Positions 17,923 through 26,687 are shown, numbered from the stretch's first letter. The stretch: DNA of 64,000 nucleotides from CAVXDY01 sp963760715 (GCA_963760715.1 CAVXDY010000003.1:124001-188000); one strand, 5' to 3'. Numbers and translations: made by a program. Notes: a model not told the origin generated them from the letters alone.

Positions 17923-19232
17923 CCGGCCTCCGCGACGGCCGCCCCGGTGGCGGCCTCGAACACGTCGAGGGCGCGTCCCAGCTCGGCGTCGGTGATGACG
18001 AGGGGCGGCAGCACGCGGATGACGTTCCCGTCGGCCCCCGAGCAGATCACCAGCACGCCGTCCTCCCGCATCCGCCGCTGGATCGCGAGCGCGAGGTCGA
18101 GGCGCGGAACGCGGGCGTCGTCGGCGTCGACGAGCTCGATCCCGATCATCAGCCCCAGGCCGCGCACGCGCAGCTCGGGATGGCGCCCGGCGAGCAGCGT
18201 CAGGCGCTCCATGGCCCGCGCTCCCAGCACCGCGGCGTGCGCCGGCAGCTCCTCGGCGGCCATGGCGTCGATTCCGGCGAGGGCCGCGGCGCACGAGACC
18301 GGGTTGCCGCCGAAGGTGGAGCCGTGGTCGCCGGGGCGCATCGACGCCATCACGTCCTCGCCGGCGCCGATCGCCGACAGGGGGAAGCCGCCCCCGAGGG
18401 CCTTGGCCATCGTCATGACGTGGGGGGCCACGCCGTAGGTGCCCGCGGCGAACCAGTCGCCCGTGCGGCCGAACCCGGTCTGGATCTCGTCGAAGATCAG
18501 CAGCGCCCCATGGGCGTCGGCGCGCTCGCGCAGGCCCTCGAGGAACGCCCGCCCCGCGGGATGGCAGCCGCCGTGCCCCTGGACCGGCTCGATCACGTAG
18601 CAGGCGGTCTCCTCGGGGGCGAGCTGGTGCCGGTGGAGCTGGTCCAGCTCGGCGAGCGCGTGGGCGGCGGCCTCGTCGGCCGACATGTCCAGCTCATCGG
18701 GCCGCGGGAACGGCGACACCTGCACCCCGCCTCCCGCCAGGCCCAGCCGGAAGGCCGCCTTGGAGGTGGTGGCCGCGAGCGCCCCGGCCGTGCGGCCGTG
18801 GAAGCTGCCCCGGAAGGCCACCACCCCGGGACGGCCGGTCGCCGTGCGCGCCAGGCGCAGCGCGGCCTCGTTGGCCTCGGATCCGGTGGTGGAGAAGAGG
18901 AAGCGATCGATGCCCGGAGGCGCGATCTCGGCCAGCCGGTCGGCCAGATCGCGCATCGGCGCGTGACCGCAGACGCCGCCGAGGTGGATCACCTGCTCCA
19001 TCTGCCGGCGCACCGCGGCGATCACGGCCGGATGGCTGTGCCCGAGGTTGCAGGTGGCGATCCCGGCCGCCAGGTCCATGTACGTGCGGCCGTCGGCGGC
19101 GTCGATCCACGCGCCGTGCCCCCGGACGGCGTCCAGGCCCGTGATCGACGGCTGCGCCGCCGACAGCGCGTGCGGCCGGGTCTCGAGAGGGCTCGCCAGC
19201 GGTTCCACCGACTCCATCGGCACCCCGTCCAT
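17895..19232 (-). CDS. class III PLP aminotransferase (4-aminobutyrate / acetylornithine aminotransferase-like)
   Basis: 445 residues. The fold-type I signatures are clear: GSEANEAALRLAR, the PLP-stacking region FRGSFHGRT, LIFDEIQTGFGRTG with the PLP-binding Asp, and the Schiff-base Lys in MAKALGGGFPLSAI. The C-terminus has VRGLGLMIGIEL. The family moves the terminal amino group of 4-aminobutyrate, ornithine derivatives or similar amines to 2-oxoglutarate; GabT-like is the best guess from overall motifs. ATG 19232 is preferred because a candidate TACACT -10 box sits at 19268-19273, which would exclude a TTG start at 19268. Its 3' end overlaps the convergent CorA/SARP gene by 28 nt. Confidence 0.85.
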   Translation of the reverse strand: MDGVPMESVEPLASPLETRPHALSAAQPSITGLDAVRGHGAWIDAADGRTYMDLAAGIATCNLGHSHPAVIAAVRRQMEQVIHLGGVCGHAPMRDLADRLAEIAPPGIDRFLFSTTGSEANEAALRLARTATGRPGVVAFRGSFHGRTAGALAATTSKAAFRLGLAGGGVQVSPFPRPDELDMSADEAAAHALAELDQLHRHQLAPEETACYVIEPVQGHGGCHPAGRAFLEGLRERADAHGALLIFDEIQTGFGRTGDWFAAGTYGVAPHVMTMAKALGGGFPLSAIGAGEDVMASMRPGDHGSTFGGNPVSCAAALAGIDAMAAEELPAHAAVLGARAMERLTLLAGRHPELRVRGLGLMIGIELVDADDARVPRLDLALAIQRRMREDGVLVICSGADGNVIRVLPPLVITDAELGRALDVFEAATGAAVAEAGQPPASSSR

Positions 19233-19321
19233 CGAGGTCCACCCCGGCCGGACGGCCGGCGCGGCCAAGTGTAGTGCCCGGCCCGCGGCGGGCGAAGGCG
19301 GCCGAACGCGCCGGGCCCGGG

Positions 19322-19660
19322 CTACCGGGGGCGGCCGGCCAGCGCCTCGCGGGCGAGCCCGAAGAGGTTCGCCAGCGCTCCGGCGCCGGCCTCGGGGGCG
19401 CTCACGCGCACCTCGAGCGCCTCCTCCTCCTCCACGACCTCGCTGTGCAGGAATGGGTAGCAGCGGGCCTCGCGGGCGAGCAGGTCGCGCATCGCCGCGA
19501 TGACGCCGGGACGGGGGGCGAAGGAGAGCAGGAGCCCCGACGCGTCGAGGCGGCTCGAGAGGAGCGCATCCGAGAACAGGCGGGCGAACTCGCCCATACG
19601 GTCGGCCCGCTCGTGGGTATTCAGGGAGCTTGCGGCGCGCGGACGCGGCGTCACGGTCAC
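19322..19660 (-). CDS. small conserved actinobacterial-type protein of unknown function
   Basis: 112 residues, soluble. It has the pattern of a small family seen beside regulators and metal genes: MGEFARLFSDALL, SGLLLSFAPRPG, AREARCYPFLHSEV and VRVSAPE. No catalytic motif is recognised; one Cys is present (RCYPF). GTG 19660 lies 7 nt after TATCCT (19667-19672 on the minus strand), which supports a leaderless start and transcription independent of the upstream USP/STAS genes. Confidence 0.6.
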   Translation of the reverse strand: MTVTPRPRAASSLNTHERADRMGEFARLFSDALLSSRLDASGLLLSFAPRPGVIAAMRDLLAREARCYPFLHSEVVEEEEALEVRVSAPEAGAGALANLFGLAREALAGRPR

Positions 19661-19749
19661 GACTGAAGGATAGGCAGATCGGCGGCGGCGGCGGCCGAAG
19701 GCCGTTCCGTGCCTACCGGGCCGGGTCGGGAGCCGTCCGGGCCGGCCCG

Positions 19750-20157
19750 TCATCCCGCGCGCAGACCGGGTCCAGGCCGGACGACGTCGAGCGCAGAGTG
19801 CGCGATGCCCCGTGCGCGCAGCTCCGCCTCGCGGTTGACATCGCCGAGCCGGATCATGACGACGCCGCCGGTTGCAACCGCCGCCAACCCCGCACCCGTC
19901 GTGACCGTCTCGGAGCACAGCAGGGAGCTGGCGACCGTCGAACCGGAGGGTCCGAGGGCGCGGCGGATGACGCGGCGGCCGTGCCACAGCCAGGCGCGGC
20001 GAGGACGCCGGCGCATGCCCACGACGTAGACCAGCATGATCGCTCGGTCGCCCCGATCGGCGAGCCTCCCGGCCTCGGGCAGCAGAGTGCGCGCGCCCCA
20101 CCCGCGGTTGAGGACGATGATCGTCGAGGCCGGCGGACGGGTACCGGAAGCGCTCAT
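19750..20157 (-). CDS. protein of unknown function, second gene of the KdpE-type STAS operon
   Basis: 135 residues, no recognised family. It starts with a strand-like STIIVLNRGWGARTLLPEAG, then GDRAIMLVYVVG and an Arg-rich stretch (RRRPRRAWLWHGRRVIRR), and later VATGGVVMIRLGD. The alternation of hydrophobic strands and helices would suit a small alpha/beta fold, loosely like a universal stress protein, but I cannot show that. Its ATG overlaps the STAS gene stop by 4 nt (ATGA), so the two are coupled and should share the promoter at 20442-20447. Confidence 0.55.
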   Translation of the reverse strand: MSASGTRPPASTIIVLNRGWGARTLLPEAGRLADRGDRAIMLVYVVGMRRRPRRAWLWHGRRVIRRALGPSGSTVASSLLCSETVTTGAGLAAVATGGVVMIRLGDVNREAELRARGIAHSALDVVRPGPGLRAG

Positions 20158-20408
20158 CTCCCGGGAGCCCGCCGGGCGTCCAGCACCAGCAGCTCCCGAT
20201 CGACCGCATGCAGCGTGTCGGCGAGGCGCTGAACGGCAGCGAGCCCCTCGACGTCGATCGAACCGAGCCGACGGAGGTCGATCACCACCCCGCCCTCTCC
20301 CCCGACCTCTTTGACGCAGCCGTGGAGCAGGTCCCACGCCGAGCCGTCCAGCGATCCGCTGAGGCCAACCCACAGCACCCGCACGGAGCTCACATCCGCA
20401 TCGAGCAT
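20154..20408 (-). CDS. STAS-domain protein (anti-sigma factor antagonist-like)
   Basis: 84 residues from ATG 20408 (GTG 20420 would add four). The STAS core is visible: VLWVGLSGSLDGSAWDLLHG, then GVVIDLRRLGSIDVEGLAAVQRL with a Ser-Ile-Asp at the usual phosphorylation position, and a C-terminal strand (RELLVLDARR). STAS proteins act in partner-switching with kinases or in transporter regulation. I prefer ATG because AAGG lies 4 nt before it. It is the first gene after a promoter region that duplicates the layout of the kdp promoter, so it is probably part of the same potassium response. Confidence 0.7.
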   Translation of the reverse strand: MLDADVSSVRVLWVGLSGSLDGSAWDLLHGCVKEVGGEGGVVIDLRRLGSIDVEGLAAVQRLADTLHAVDRELLVLDARRAPGR

Positions 20409-20441
20409 CTCGCCTTCCACCGCGCTCGCCGAACTCCATCG

Positions 20442-20507
20442 ACACTAGGAGCGGGGGCGTAAAGGCGGCCTCAAGAAGACCCGCCCGCGGCTCAGGATGT
20501 GCTCAAG
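20442..20507 (-). promoter_or_regulatory. predicted KdpE-type operator and -10 box upstream of the STAS operon
   Basis: On the plus strand the repeats are CGTAAAG (20458), CCTCAAG (20469), GCTCAGG (20490) and GCTCAAG (20501): steps of 11, 21 and 11 bp. A TAGTGT -10 box (minus-strand sense) sits at 20442-20447, 11 bp from the first repeat. Every spacing equals that of the array in front of the kdp operon at 26781-26846. Two of the four repeats are degenerate, the outer one (CGTAAAG) at 5 of 7 positions. Confidence 0.62.
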
Positions 20508-20528
20508 GCAGGGAACGGGCCTCCGGCG

Positions 20529-20945
20529 TCAATCAGCCGGGATCACCACCGTCACGGTGACCCGCGCCCGCTCGAGGATCGCCTCGATCTGCGCGGCCTG
20601 GGTGTCGCCCGGGGAGGCGCCGCGCCGGCGCTCGAGCACGAGGAGATCGAAGGGCTCGCCATCCAGAAGCTGCAGGACCCCCTCTGCGAAGGACCGGACG
20701 CGCACCAGCCGGGTGTCGAACTCGAACGCCCCCTCGAACTCGCGCTCGGCCCGCTCGAGGACCTCGCAGGCCGCCGCGGCGGCGCCCTCGAGGGAGGCCC
20801 CGAGGGGCTGCGCCATGGGGACCACGAGAACCGCGGCCAGCACCACCTCGCCGCGGGGCCCGGCGAGCGCCGCGGCCTGCTTCAGGGCGACGGTGGGGCT
20901 GTGGTGGTGGTCGGTGGCCACCAGGACCCGTCGCCCGCGGCTCAA
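20529..20945 (-). CDS. universal stress protein-like domain protein
   Basis: 138 residues. It shows the UspA-like pattern: a first strand RRVLVATDHHHSPTVALKQA, the strand VVLAAVLVVPMA, a central FAEGVLQLLDGEPFDLLVLERRR and a last strand VTVTVVIPAD. The full G-2x-G-9x-G(S/T) ATP motif is not evident. Start TTG 20945 overlaps the stop of the KdpD N-terminal gene (TTGA), so it is the last cistron of the potassium operon. It may add a second stress-protein domain to the split KdpD sensor; this is inference. Confidence 0.65.
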   Translation of the reverse strand: MSRGRRVLVATDHHHSPTVALKQAAALAGPRGEVVLAAVLVVPMAQPLGASLEGAAAAACEVLERAEREFEGAFEFDTRLVRVRSFAEGVLQLLDGEPFDLLVLERRRGASPGDTQAAQIEAILERARVTVTVVIPAD

Positions 20946-22048
20946 CGGCTCTCCTCGACCGGGACCCGAGGGCGATCTGCGATCAGGAGCATGTCGACGC
21001 CCTCCAGGCGCTCGAGGAGGGCGTAGAGGAGATCCCCTCGGAGGCGGCCCATCACCCCCCGTGCCCTCGGCGTGGACATTGCCAGACGGGTGACCCCGCG
21101 TTCGCGGACCAGAGCGGTGATCGCCTCGGCCAGCTCCTCGTCCGGCAGCGCCAGGAAGTGGGCGCCCAGCGTCACGGAGAGGCCCCGGACCAGGTCGCGC
21201 TGGCGCGCCGCCTCCTCGTTCATCCGCCCCTCGATGCACACCACGTCGAGCTCCGCCCCGAGCCGGCGCGCGGCGCGCCAGGCCGTTCGCACGAGCCGCT
21301 GGGCGCCTCGCTCGGGGCGCGTCACCACCATCACCCGATCGGCGATGGGAACGGGCTCGCCGCCGCCGCTCGGAGGGGGGAGGTCGCGGTGCATGCGCTC
21401 GTCGACCGCTCCCGCGACCTCCCGCAGGGCGACCTCGCGCAGGGTGCCCAGGTTGGCGGCGGTGAAGAAGTTGAGCAGCGCCGCGTTGACCCGATCGGCG
21501 GGATAGACCTTGCCCGCTCGAAGGCGCGCCTGGAGCGCCTCGGGGGTGAGGTCCACCAGGACGACCTCGTCGGCATCGAGCAGGACGGCGTCGGGGATCG
21601 TCTCGCGCACCCGCACCTCGGTGAGCTCGTAGATGCGGTCGTTGAGGCTCTCCAGGTGCTGGACGTTCACCGTCGAGATCACGTCGATCCCGGCGAGGAG
21701 CAGGTCCTCGACGTCGGAGTAGCGCTTGGGGTGGGGCGAGTCGGGGGCGTTCGTGTGCGCGAGCTCGTCCACGAGCGCCACGTCCGGCCGTCGCGCGATG
21801 ACGGCGGCGGTGTCCATCTCGCGCAGCGTGATCCCGCGGTGGACGACCTCACGGGGAGGGACCACCTCGATCCCCGCCGCCATGGCGGCGGTCTCCGCAC
21901 GCCCGTGCGACTCGAGCCACCCGATGACGACGTCCGCGCCCTCACGCAGGCGATCGTGTCCCTCCTCCAGCATGGTGTAGGTCTTGCCGACCCCGGCCGC
22001 CATGCCGACGTACACCTTCAGCCTGCCCCTCCCGGCCACCTCGGCCAC
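20942..22048 (-). CDS. stand-alone KdpD N-terminal sensor (KdpD domain plus USP domain)
   Basis: 368 residues. The N-terminal KdpD domain is complete: Walker-type GMAAGVGKTYTM, VVIGWLESHGRAET, VDELAHTNAPDSPHPKRY and VNVQHLESLND. A USP domain follows (about 240-360: RVMVVTRPERGAQRLVRTAW to DMLLIADRP). The protein stops where full-length KdpD would enter its four transmembrane helices; the kinase half is a separate gene 5.5 kb away at 27522-28937. In classic KdpD these cytoplasmic domains tune kinase activity to K+ and, in some Firmicutes, c-di-AMP. GTG start at 22048, 118 nt after kdpB. Confidence 0.9.
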   Translation of the reverse strand: MAEVAGRGRLKVYVGMAAGVGKTYTMLEEGHDRLREGADVVIGWLESHGRAETAAMAAGIEVVPPREVVHRGITLREMDTAAVIARRPDVALVDELAHTNAPDSPHPKRYSDVEDLLLAGIDVISTVNVQHLESLNDRIYELTEVRVRETIPDAVLLDADEVVLVDLTPEALQARLRAGKVYPADRVNAALLNFFTAANLGTLREVALREVAGAVDERMHRDLPPPSGGGEPVPIADRVMVVTRPERGAQRLVRTAWRAARRLGAELDVVCIEGRMNEEAARQRDLVRGLSVTLGAHFLALPDEELAEAITALVRERGVTRLAMSTPRARGVMGRLRGDLLYALLERLEGVDMLLIADRPRVPVEESR

Positions 22049-22166
22049 GACGTCAGCCGCCCATCAGAGCGGCCATCTCGGGAGCTCGGCGACGATCACG
22101 ATCACGACGAGCCACCGTACGCCACCTCGCCCGAGGGAACTGCTCGAATGGAGGGCCGATCGCGGG

Positions 22167-24236
22167 TCAGGCCCCGAAGAGGTTGTGGATGATCAGGTCG
22201 ATCAGCTTGATGCCGATGAACGGCGCGATCACGCCGCCGACGCCGTAGATCAGCAGGTTGCGGCGGAGCAGGCGGGTGGCGCCGATCGCCCGGTAGCGCA
22301 CGCCGCGCAGCGCCAGCGGCACCAGGGCGGGGATGACGAGGGCGTTGAAGATGACCGCCGAGAGGATGGCGCTCCTCGGGGTGCCGAGATCCATCACGTT
22401 CAGTGCGTCGAGCGGGCCCTTCCCTCCCTGCTCGGCCGCGTAGCTCCCGACGAAGATCGCCGGCAGGATCGCGAAGTACTTGGCCACGTCGTTCGCGATC
22501 GAGAAGGTCGTGAGGGCGCCGCGCGTGATGAGCAGCTGCTTGCCGACCTCGACGATCTCGATCAGCTTGGTGGGGTCGGAGTCGAGGTCGACCATGTTCC
22601 CGGCCTCCTTGGCGGCCGAGGTGCCGGTGTTCATGGCGACGCCGACGTCGGCCTGGGCCAGCGCCGGGGCGTCGTTGGTGCCGTCGCCCGTCATAGCCAC
22701 CATGTGCCCGTGTCCCTGCTCCTCTCGGATGAGGGCCATCTTGTCCTCGGGCGTCGCCTGCGCCAGGAAGTCGTTGACGCCGGCCTCGGCGGCGATGGCC
22801 GCGGCGGTGAGGCGATTGTCGCCGGTGATCATGACCGTGCGGATGCCCATCCGGCGCAGCTCCGTGAAGCGCTGGGTCATCCCCTCCTTGACCACGTCCT
22901 TCAGGTGGATCACGCCCAGGGCCTGGTCGTCGCGCGCGACGACCAAGGGGGTGCCGCCCGCGCGCGCCACCACGTTGACCGACTCCTGGAGGCCGCTCGG
23001 GAAGGCGCCGCCGCGCCCTCCCACCCACTCCTGGATGGCGTCGGAGGCGCCCTTGCGGATGCTGGTGCCGTTGGTCTGCACGCCGCTCATGCGCGTCTCG
23101 GCGCTGAAGGGGATGAACTCCAGGCCGCGCGCGACCTCCTCCCGCTCGCGGAAGCCGAAGCGCTCCTTGGCGAGCACCACGATGGAGCGACCCTCGGGGG
23201 TCTCGTCCGCCAGCGAGGCGAGCTGGGCCGCGTCGGCGAGGTCGCGCTCGGTGACACCCGCCGCCGGGATGAACTCCGTGGCCTGGCGGTTGCCCAGCGT
23301 GATGGTGCCGGTCTTGTCGAGCAGGAGCGTGTCGACGTCGCCGGCGGCCTCGACCGCGCGGCCGCTCATGGCCAGCACGTTGCGCTGCACCAGGCGGTCC
23401 ATGCCCGCGATCCCGATGGCCGAGAGAAGGGCGCCGATCGTCGTGGGGATGAGCGCCACCAGCAGGGCGATGAGGACCGTCAGAGACACCTCGGTGCCCG
23501 AGTAGTCGACCATCGGCCGCAGCGCGGCCGTGACGACCAGGAAGACGATCGTGAGCCCCGCGATCAGGATGTTGAGGGCGATCTCGTTGGGCGTCTTGCG
23601 CCGCGAGGTGCCCTCCACCAGGGAGATCATGCGGTCGAGGAAGCTCGCTCCCGGCTCCTGGGTGATGCGCACCACGATGCGATCGGACAGCACCCTGGTG
23701 CCCCCGGTGACCGCGCTGCGATCGCCGCCCGACTCGCGGATGACCGGAGCGGACTCGCCGGTGATCGCGGACTCGTCCACCGACGCCACGCCCTCGATGA
23801 CGTCCCCGTCGCCCGGGATCAGGTCACCGGCCTCGCAGACGACCAGGTCGCCCCGGCTCAGGTGAGCCGCGGGGATGGTCTCCTCGCGGCCGCTCTCGTC
23901 CAGGCGCCGCGCCGTCATCTCGCTGCGCGTGGCCCGGAGGGCGTTCGCCTGGGCCTTGCCGCGTCCCTCGGCGATGGCCTCCGCGAGGTTCGCGAAGACG
24001 ACCGTCAGCCACAGCCAGAAGGCGACGACGCCGGTGAACCACAGCCCGTCGAGGTGTCCCCGGAACAGGTCCGACAGGAAGATCCCCGTGGTGATGACGC
24101 TGCCCACCTCGACGACGAACATCACGGGGTTGCGGAGCTGGACCCGCGGGTCCAGCTTGCGGAGGGACGCCCAGATGGCCGGGACGACGATGTCCTTGGT
24201 GAAGAGCTTGCGGCGGGGGCGGGAGGAGACGGTCAT
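22167..24236 (-). CDS. kdpB: potassium-transporting P-type ATPase subunit B
   Basis: 689 residues, normal for KdpB. The P-type ATPase signatures are present in order: the actuator-domain TGES (ITGESAPVI), the phosphorylation motif DKTGTITLGN with the catalytic Asp, nucleotide-domain KGAS (RKGASDAI), and the hinge MTGDGTNDAPALAQ. It is the catalytic subunit that couples ATP hydrolysis to K+ uptake with KdpA and KdpC in the inner membrane. Its start overlaps the kdpC stop by 4 nt. Being last of the three subunits is unusual, since kdpB normally precedes kdpC. Confidence 0.97.
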   Translation of the reverse strand: MTVSSRPRRKLFTKDIVVPAIWASLRKLDPRVQLRNPVMFVVEVGSVITTGIFLSDLFRGHLDGLWFTGVVAFWLWLTVVFANLAEAIAEGRGKAQANALRATRSEMTARRLDESGREETIPAAHLSRGDLVVCEAGDLIPGDGDVIEGVASVDESAITGESAPVIRESGGDRSAVTGGTRVLSDRIVVRITQEPGASFLDRMISLVEGTSRRKTPNEIALNILIAGLTIVFLVVTAALRPMVDYSGTEVSLTVLIALLVALIPTTIGALLSAIGIAGMDRLVQRNVLAMSGRAVEAAGDVDTLLLDKTGTITLGNRQATEFIPAAGVTERDLADAAQLASLADETPEGRSIVVLAKERFGFREREEVARGLEFIPFSAETRMSGVQTNGTSIRKGASDAIQEWVGGRGGAFPSGLQESVNVVARAGGTPLVVARDDQALGVIHLKDVVKEGMTQRFTELRRMGIRTVMITGDNRLTAAAIAAEAGVNDFLAQATPEDKMALIREEQGHGHMVAMTGDGTNDAPALAQADVGVAMNTGTSAAKEAGNMVDLDSDPTKLIEIVEVGKQLLITRGALTTFSIANDVAKYFAILPAIFVGSYAAEQGGKGPLDALNVMDLGTPRSAILSAVIFNALVIPALVPLALRGVRYRAIGATRLLRRNLLIYGVGGVIAPFIGIKLIDLIIHNLFGA

Positions 24237-24844
24237 GGGCGTGGGGGCGGACCGGCGAGCCGGTCCAGGTCGAGGTTGAGCAGGAGGACGTTGACCCCTT
24301 CCTCCCCGAGGAAGCCGACCGAGCGGCCCTGGGTGTTGTCGTCGATCAGGCCGAGGACCCTCTCGAGGGGGATCCCGCGAACCTGGGCGACGCGGTTCGC
24401 CTGCAGGAGGGCGTTCGCCCGGGAGATCTGCGGGTCGATGCCGGAGGCGGAGGTCGTGATCATGTCCACGGGCAGGTCCCGCACGCGCAGCCCGGGGTTG
24501 TAGGGCCGCTCGAGCTTCAGGGCGTCCGCGATGTAGCCCCGCACCGCCTCCTGGAGGGTCAGGTTGTTGGGGCCGAGGTTCGCGAAGGTCGTGGCCGAGG
24601 GGTTGTCGGGCGGCGTCGTCGCCGAGGGCCTCGTGTGGAAGTAGGCCGGCGAGGTGAAGACCTGACCGGCGAGCTCCGACCCCACGACCTGCCCATCCAG
24701 CTTCACCAGGCTGCCGTCCGCCTTGCCCGGGAACAGCACCTGGGCGGCCCCGGTCATGGCGAGCGGGTAGACGATGCCGAGCAGGGCGCTGAAGAGGACG
24801 ATCATCCCCGCCGCGACGCCGAGGAGGTGCAGGATCCGCCTCAT
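24233..24844 (-). CDS. kdpC: potassium-transporting ATPase subunit C
   Basis: 203 residues: one N-terminal transmembrane helix (ILHLLGVAAGMIVLFSALLG), then the periplasmic-side KdpC domain with GSELAGQVF, YFHTRPSA, SASGIDPQIS and ANRVAQVRGI, and the C-terminal GEEGVNVLLLNL. It stabilises the KdpFABC complex. ATG 24844 shares one base with the kdpA stop (TGATG), and its 3' end overlaps kdpB. So here kdpC lies between kdpA and kdpB. Confidence 0.96.
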   Translation of the reverse strand: MRRILHLLGVAAGMIVLFSALLGIVYPLAMTGAAQVLFPGKADGSLVKLDGQVVGSELAGQVFTSPAYFHTRPSATTPPDNPSATTFANLGPNNLTLQEAVRGYIADALKLERPYNPGLRVRDLPVDMITTSASGIDPQISRANALLQANRVAQVRGIPLERVLGLIDDNTQGRSVGFLGEEGVNVLLLNLDLDRLAGPPPRP

Positions 24845-26598
24845 CAGAAGGGGTTCCCCGAGAGCTCGGTGGCGATCGGGCCGAGGGCGAGCGCCGGCAC
24901 GAAGGTGAGCGCGGCCACGAGGATGATCACGAAGATCAGCATCGCCACGAAGGTCGGCGTGGTCGTGCGCAGCGTGCCGGCGCTGAAGGGGGCGACCCGC
25001 TTGCCGGACAGCGCCCCGGCCAGAGCCAGCACGGCCAGAATCGGAACGAAGCGGCCGAGAAGCATCGCCACCCCGCCGAGGGTTGCCGAGAACTCGGTGA
25101 CCCCGTACCCGGCGAAGGCGCTGCCGTTGTTGTTGAACTGAGAGGTGTAGGCGTAGAGAGACTCGGCGAAGCCCTGCGGCCCGGCGTTGAAGATCGAGGC
25201 CGTACCGGCGCCGGTCGTGACGGCGACGGCGACCATGATCAGCACACCGATCGGCATCACCAGGATCCCGATCAGCGTGAGCTTGATCTCCTTGCCGCCG
25301 ATCTTCTTGCCGAGGTACTCGGGGGTGCGCCCGACCATCAGCCCGGCGACGAAGACCGCGACGACCGCGAACAGCAGCATCCCGTAGAGCCCGGACCCGA
25401 CGCCGCCGAAGATCACCTCCCCCATGCCCATCATGGTGAGCGGTACCACCGCTGCCCCGCCGGTCCACGCGTCGTGCCCGCTGTTGACCGAGCCGTTCGA
25501 GGCCGCCGTGGTCACGGTGCCCCAGAGCGCCGAGTTGGCGATGCCGAAGCGCTGCTCCTTGTCGCTCATGTTGCCGCCGGTGGAGTCCCCGGACGCCGTC
25601 AGCTCGACGCCGGTCTGCTGGAGGACCTCGCCCCCGCGCTGCTCGAAGGCGGCCGCGGTCCCGATCCCCACCACCAGCACGATCATCATCGTCGCGAAGA
25701 GCGCCCAGCCCTGCCCGCGCGAGCCCACCATGACCCCGAAGGTGTAAGTCAACGCCGCTGGGATCAGCAGAATCGCAAGCATCTCGAGGAAGTTGGTGAG
25801 CGGCGTCGGGTTCTCGAAGGGGACCGCCGAGTTGGCGTTGTAGTAGCCACCGCCGTTGGTGCCGAGCTGCTTGATGGCGATCTGCGAAGCGACGGGCCCA
25901 GGGGTGATCGTCTGGGTGACTGGCTGCCCCGCGTCGTCGGTGGCGCCGAGGGTGCGCGCCTCGAGGGTTTGATAGGTGACCGGGTCGTCGAAGGTCTGCA
26001 CGACGCCCTGGGACCCGATCACCAGGCCCATCACGATCGCCAGCGGCAGCAGGATGTAGAGCGTGATCCGCACCAGGTCGGCCCAGAAGTTGCCGAGCGC
26101 ACCGGGGCTGCGGCGGGCGAACCCGCGGATGACGGCCGCAAGCACGGCCATGCCGACGGCCGCCGAGGCGAAGTTCTGCACCGTGAGCCCGAACATCTGG
26201 CTGAGGTACGACAGGGTCGACTCCCCGCCGTAGTACTGCCAGTTGGTGTTGGTGACGAAGCTCGCCGTCGTGTTGAACGCCGTGAACCACGTCATGCCCG
26301 GATGGTCGGCCGGGTTGAGCGGCAGGTGGCCCTGGAGGCGCAGGACGGCATACAGGAGGGCGAAGCTCGCGACGCTGAACGCGAGCACCGCGCCGGCGTA
26401 GGCCTTCCAGCCCTGCTCCTTTGCGGTGTCGATCCGCAGGACACGGAAGGTGCCCCGCTCGACCGGCCCGAGCACCCTCGACAGGCCCGGGATCCGCCGC
26501 CCCTCGAACACCCGGGCCATGTACGCGCCGAGCGGAGGGGTCAGCGCCGTGAGCACGACGAGGTAGAAGACGATCTGGGCGATGCCGTTGGCGCTCAT
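24844..26598 (-). CDS. kdpA: potassium-transporting ATPase subunit A
   Basis: 584 residues, many transmembrane segments. The four selectivity-filter loops typical of KdpA are visible: FVTNTNWQYYGGE, QLGTNGGGYYNANSA, TTAASNGSVNSG and SQFNNNGSAFAGYG. It forms the K+ channel-like path of the Kdp pump. It begins at ATG 26598, overlapping the kdpF stop by one base (TGATG), and is followed directly by kdpC. Confidence 0.97.
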   Translation of the reverse strand: MSANGIAQIVFYLVVLTALTPPLGAYMARVFEGRRIPGLSRVLGPVERGTFRVLRIDTAKEQGWKAYAGAVLAFSVASFALLYAVLRLQGHLPLNPADHPGMTWFTAFNTTASFVTNTNWQYYGGESTLSYLSQMFGLTVQNFASAAVGMAVLAAVIRGFARRSPGALGNFWADLVRITLYILLPLAIVMGLVIGSQGVVQTFDDPVTYQTLEARTLGATDDAGQPVTQTITPGPVASQIAIKQLGTNGGGYYNANSAVPFENPTPLTNFLEMLAILLIPAALTYTFGVMVGSRGQGWALFATMMIVLVVGIGTAAAFEQRGGEVLQQTGVELTASGDSTGGNMSDKEQRFGIANSALWGTVTTAASNGSVNSGHDAWTGGAAVVPLTMMGMGEVIFGGVGSGLYGMLLFAVVAVFVAGLMVGRTPEYLGKKIGGKEIKLTLIGILVMPIGVLIMVAVAVTTGAGTASIFNAGPQGFAESLYAYTSQFNNNGSAFAGYGVTEFSATLGGVAMLLGRFVPILAVLALAGALSGKRVAPFSAGTLRTTTPTFVAMLIFVIILVAALTFVPALALGPIATELSGNPF

Positions 26599-26687
26599 CA
26601 GAAGCGCTCCGGCCAGAAGAGGGCGTAGCCGAGGTACAGGAACAGGGCCACCGCCACGATGAGGGCGAGGATGTCGCTGGCGCCCAT
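26598..26687 (-). CDS. kdpF: KdpF small membrane subunit
   Basis: 29 residues: MGASDILALIVAV followed by ALFLYLGYALFWPERF, a single transmembrane helix with the family-typical aromatic, basic end (YALFWPERF). KdpF is a short accessory peptide of the KdpFABC complex. TGATG overlaps join it to both the preceding peptide gene and kdpA. Confidence 0.88.
   Translation of the reverse strand: MGASDILALIVAVALFLYLGYALFWPERF

Noticed and set aside
19233..19268. TTG 19268 as start of the aminotransferase
   Set aside because: It falls within the best -10 box (TACACT, 19268-19273); ATG 19232 is better supported.
21984..24503. 839-codon plus-strand frame opposite kdpB and kdpC
   Set aside because: Composition is typical of an antisense shadow and kdpB/kdpC on the other strand carry all family motifs.
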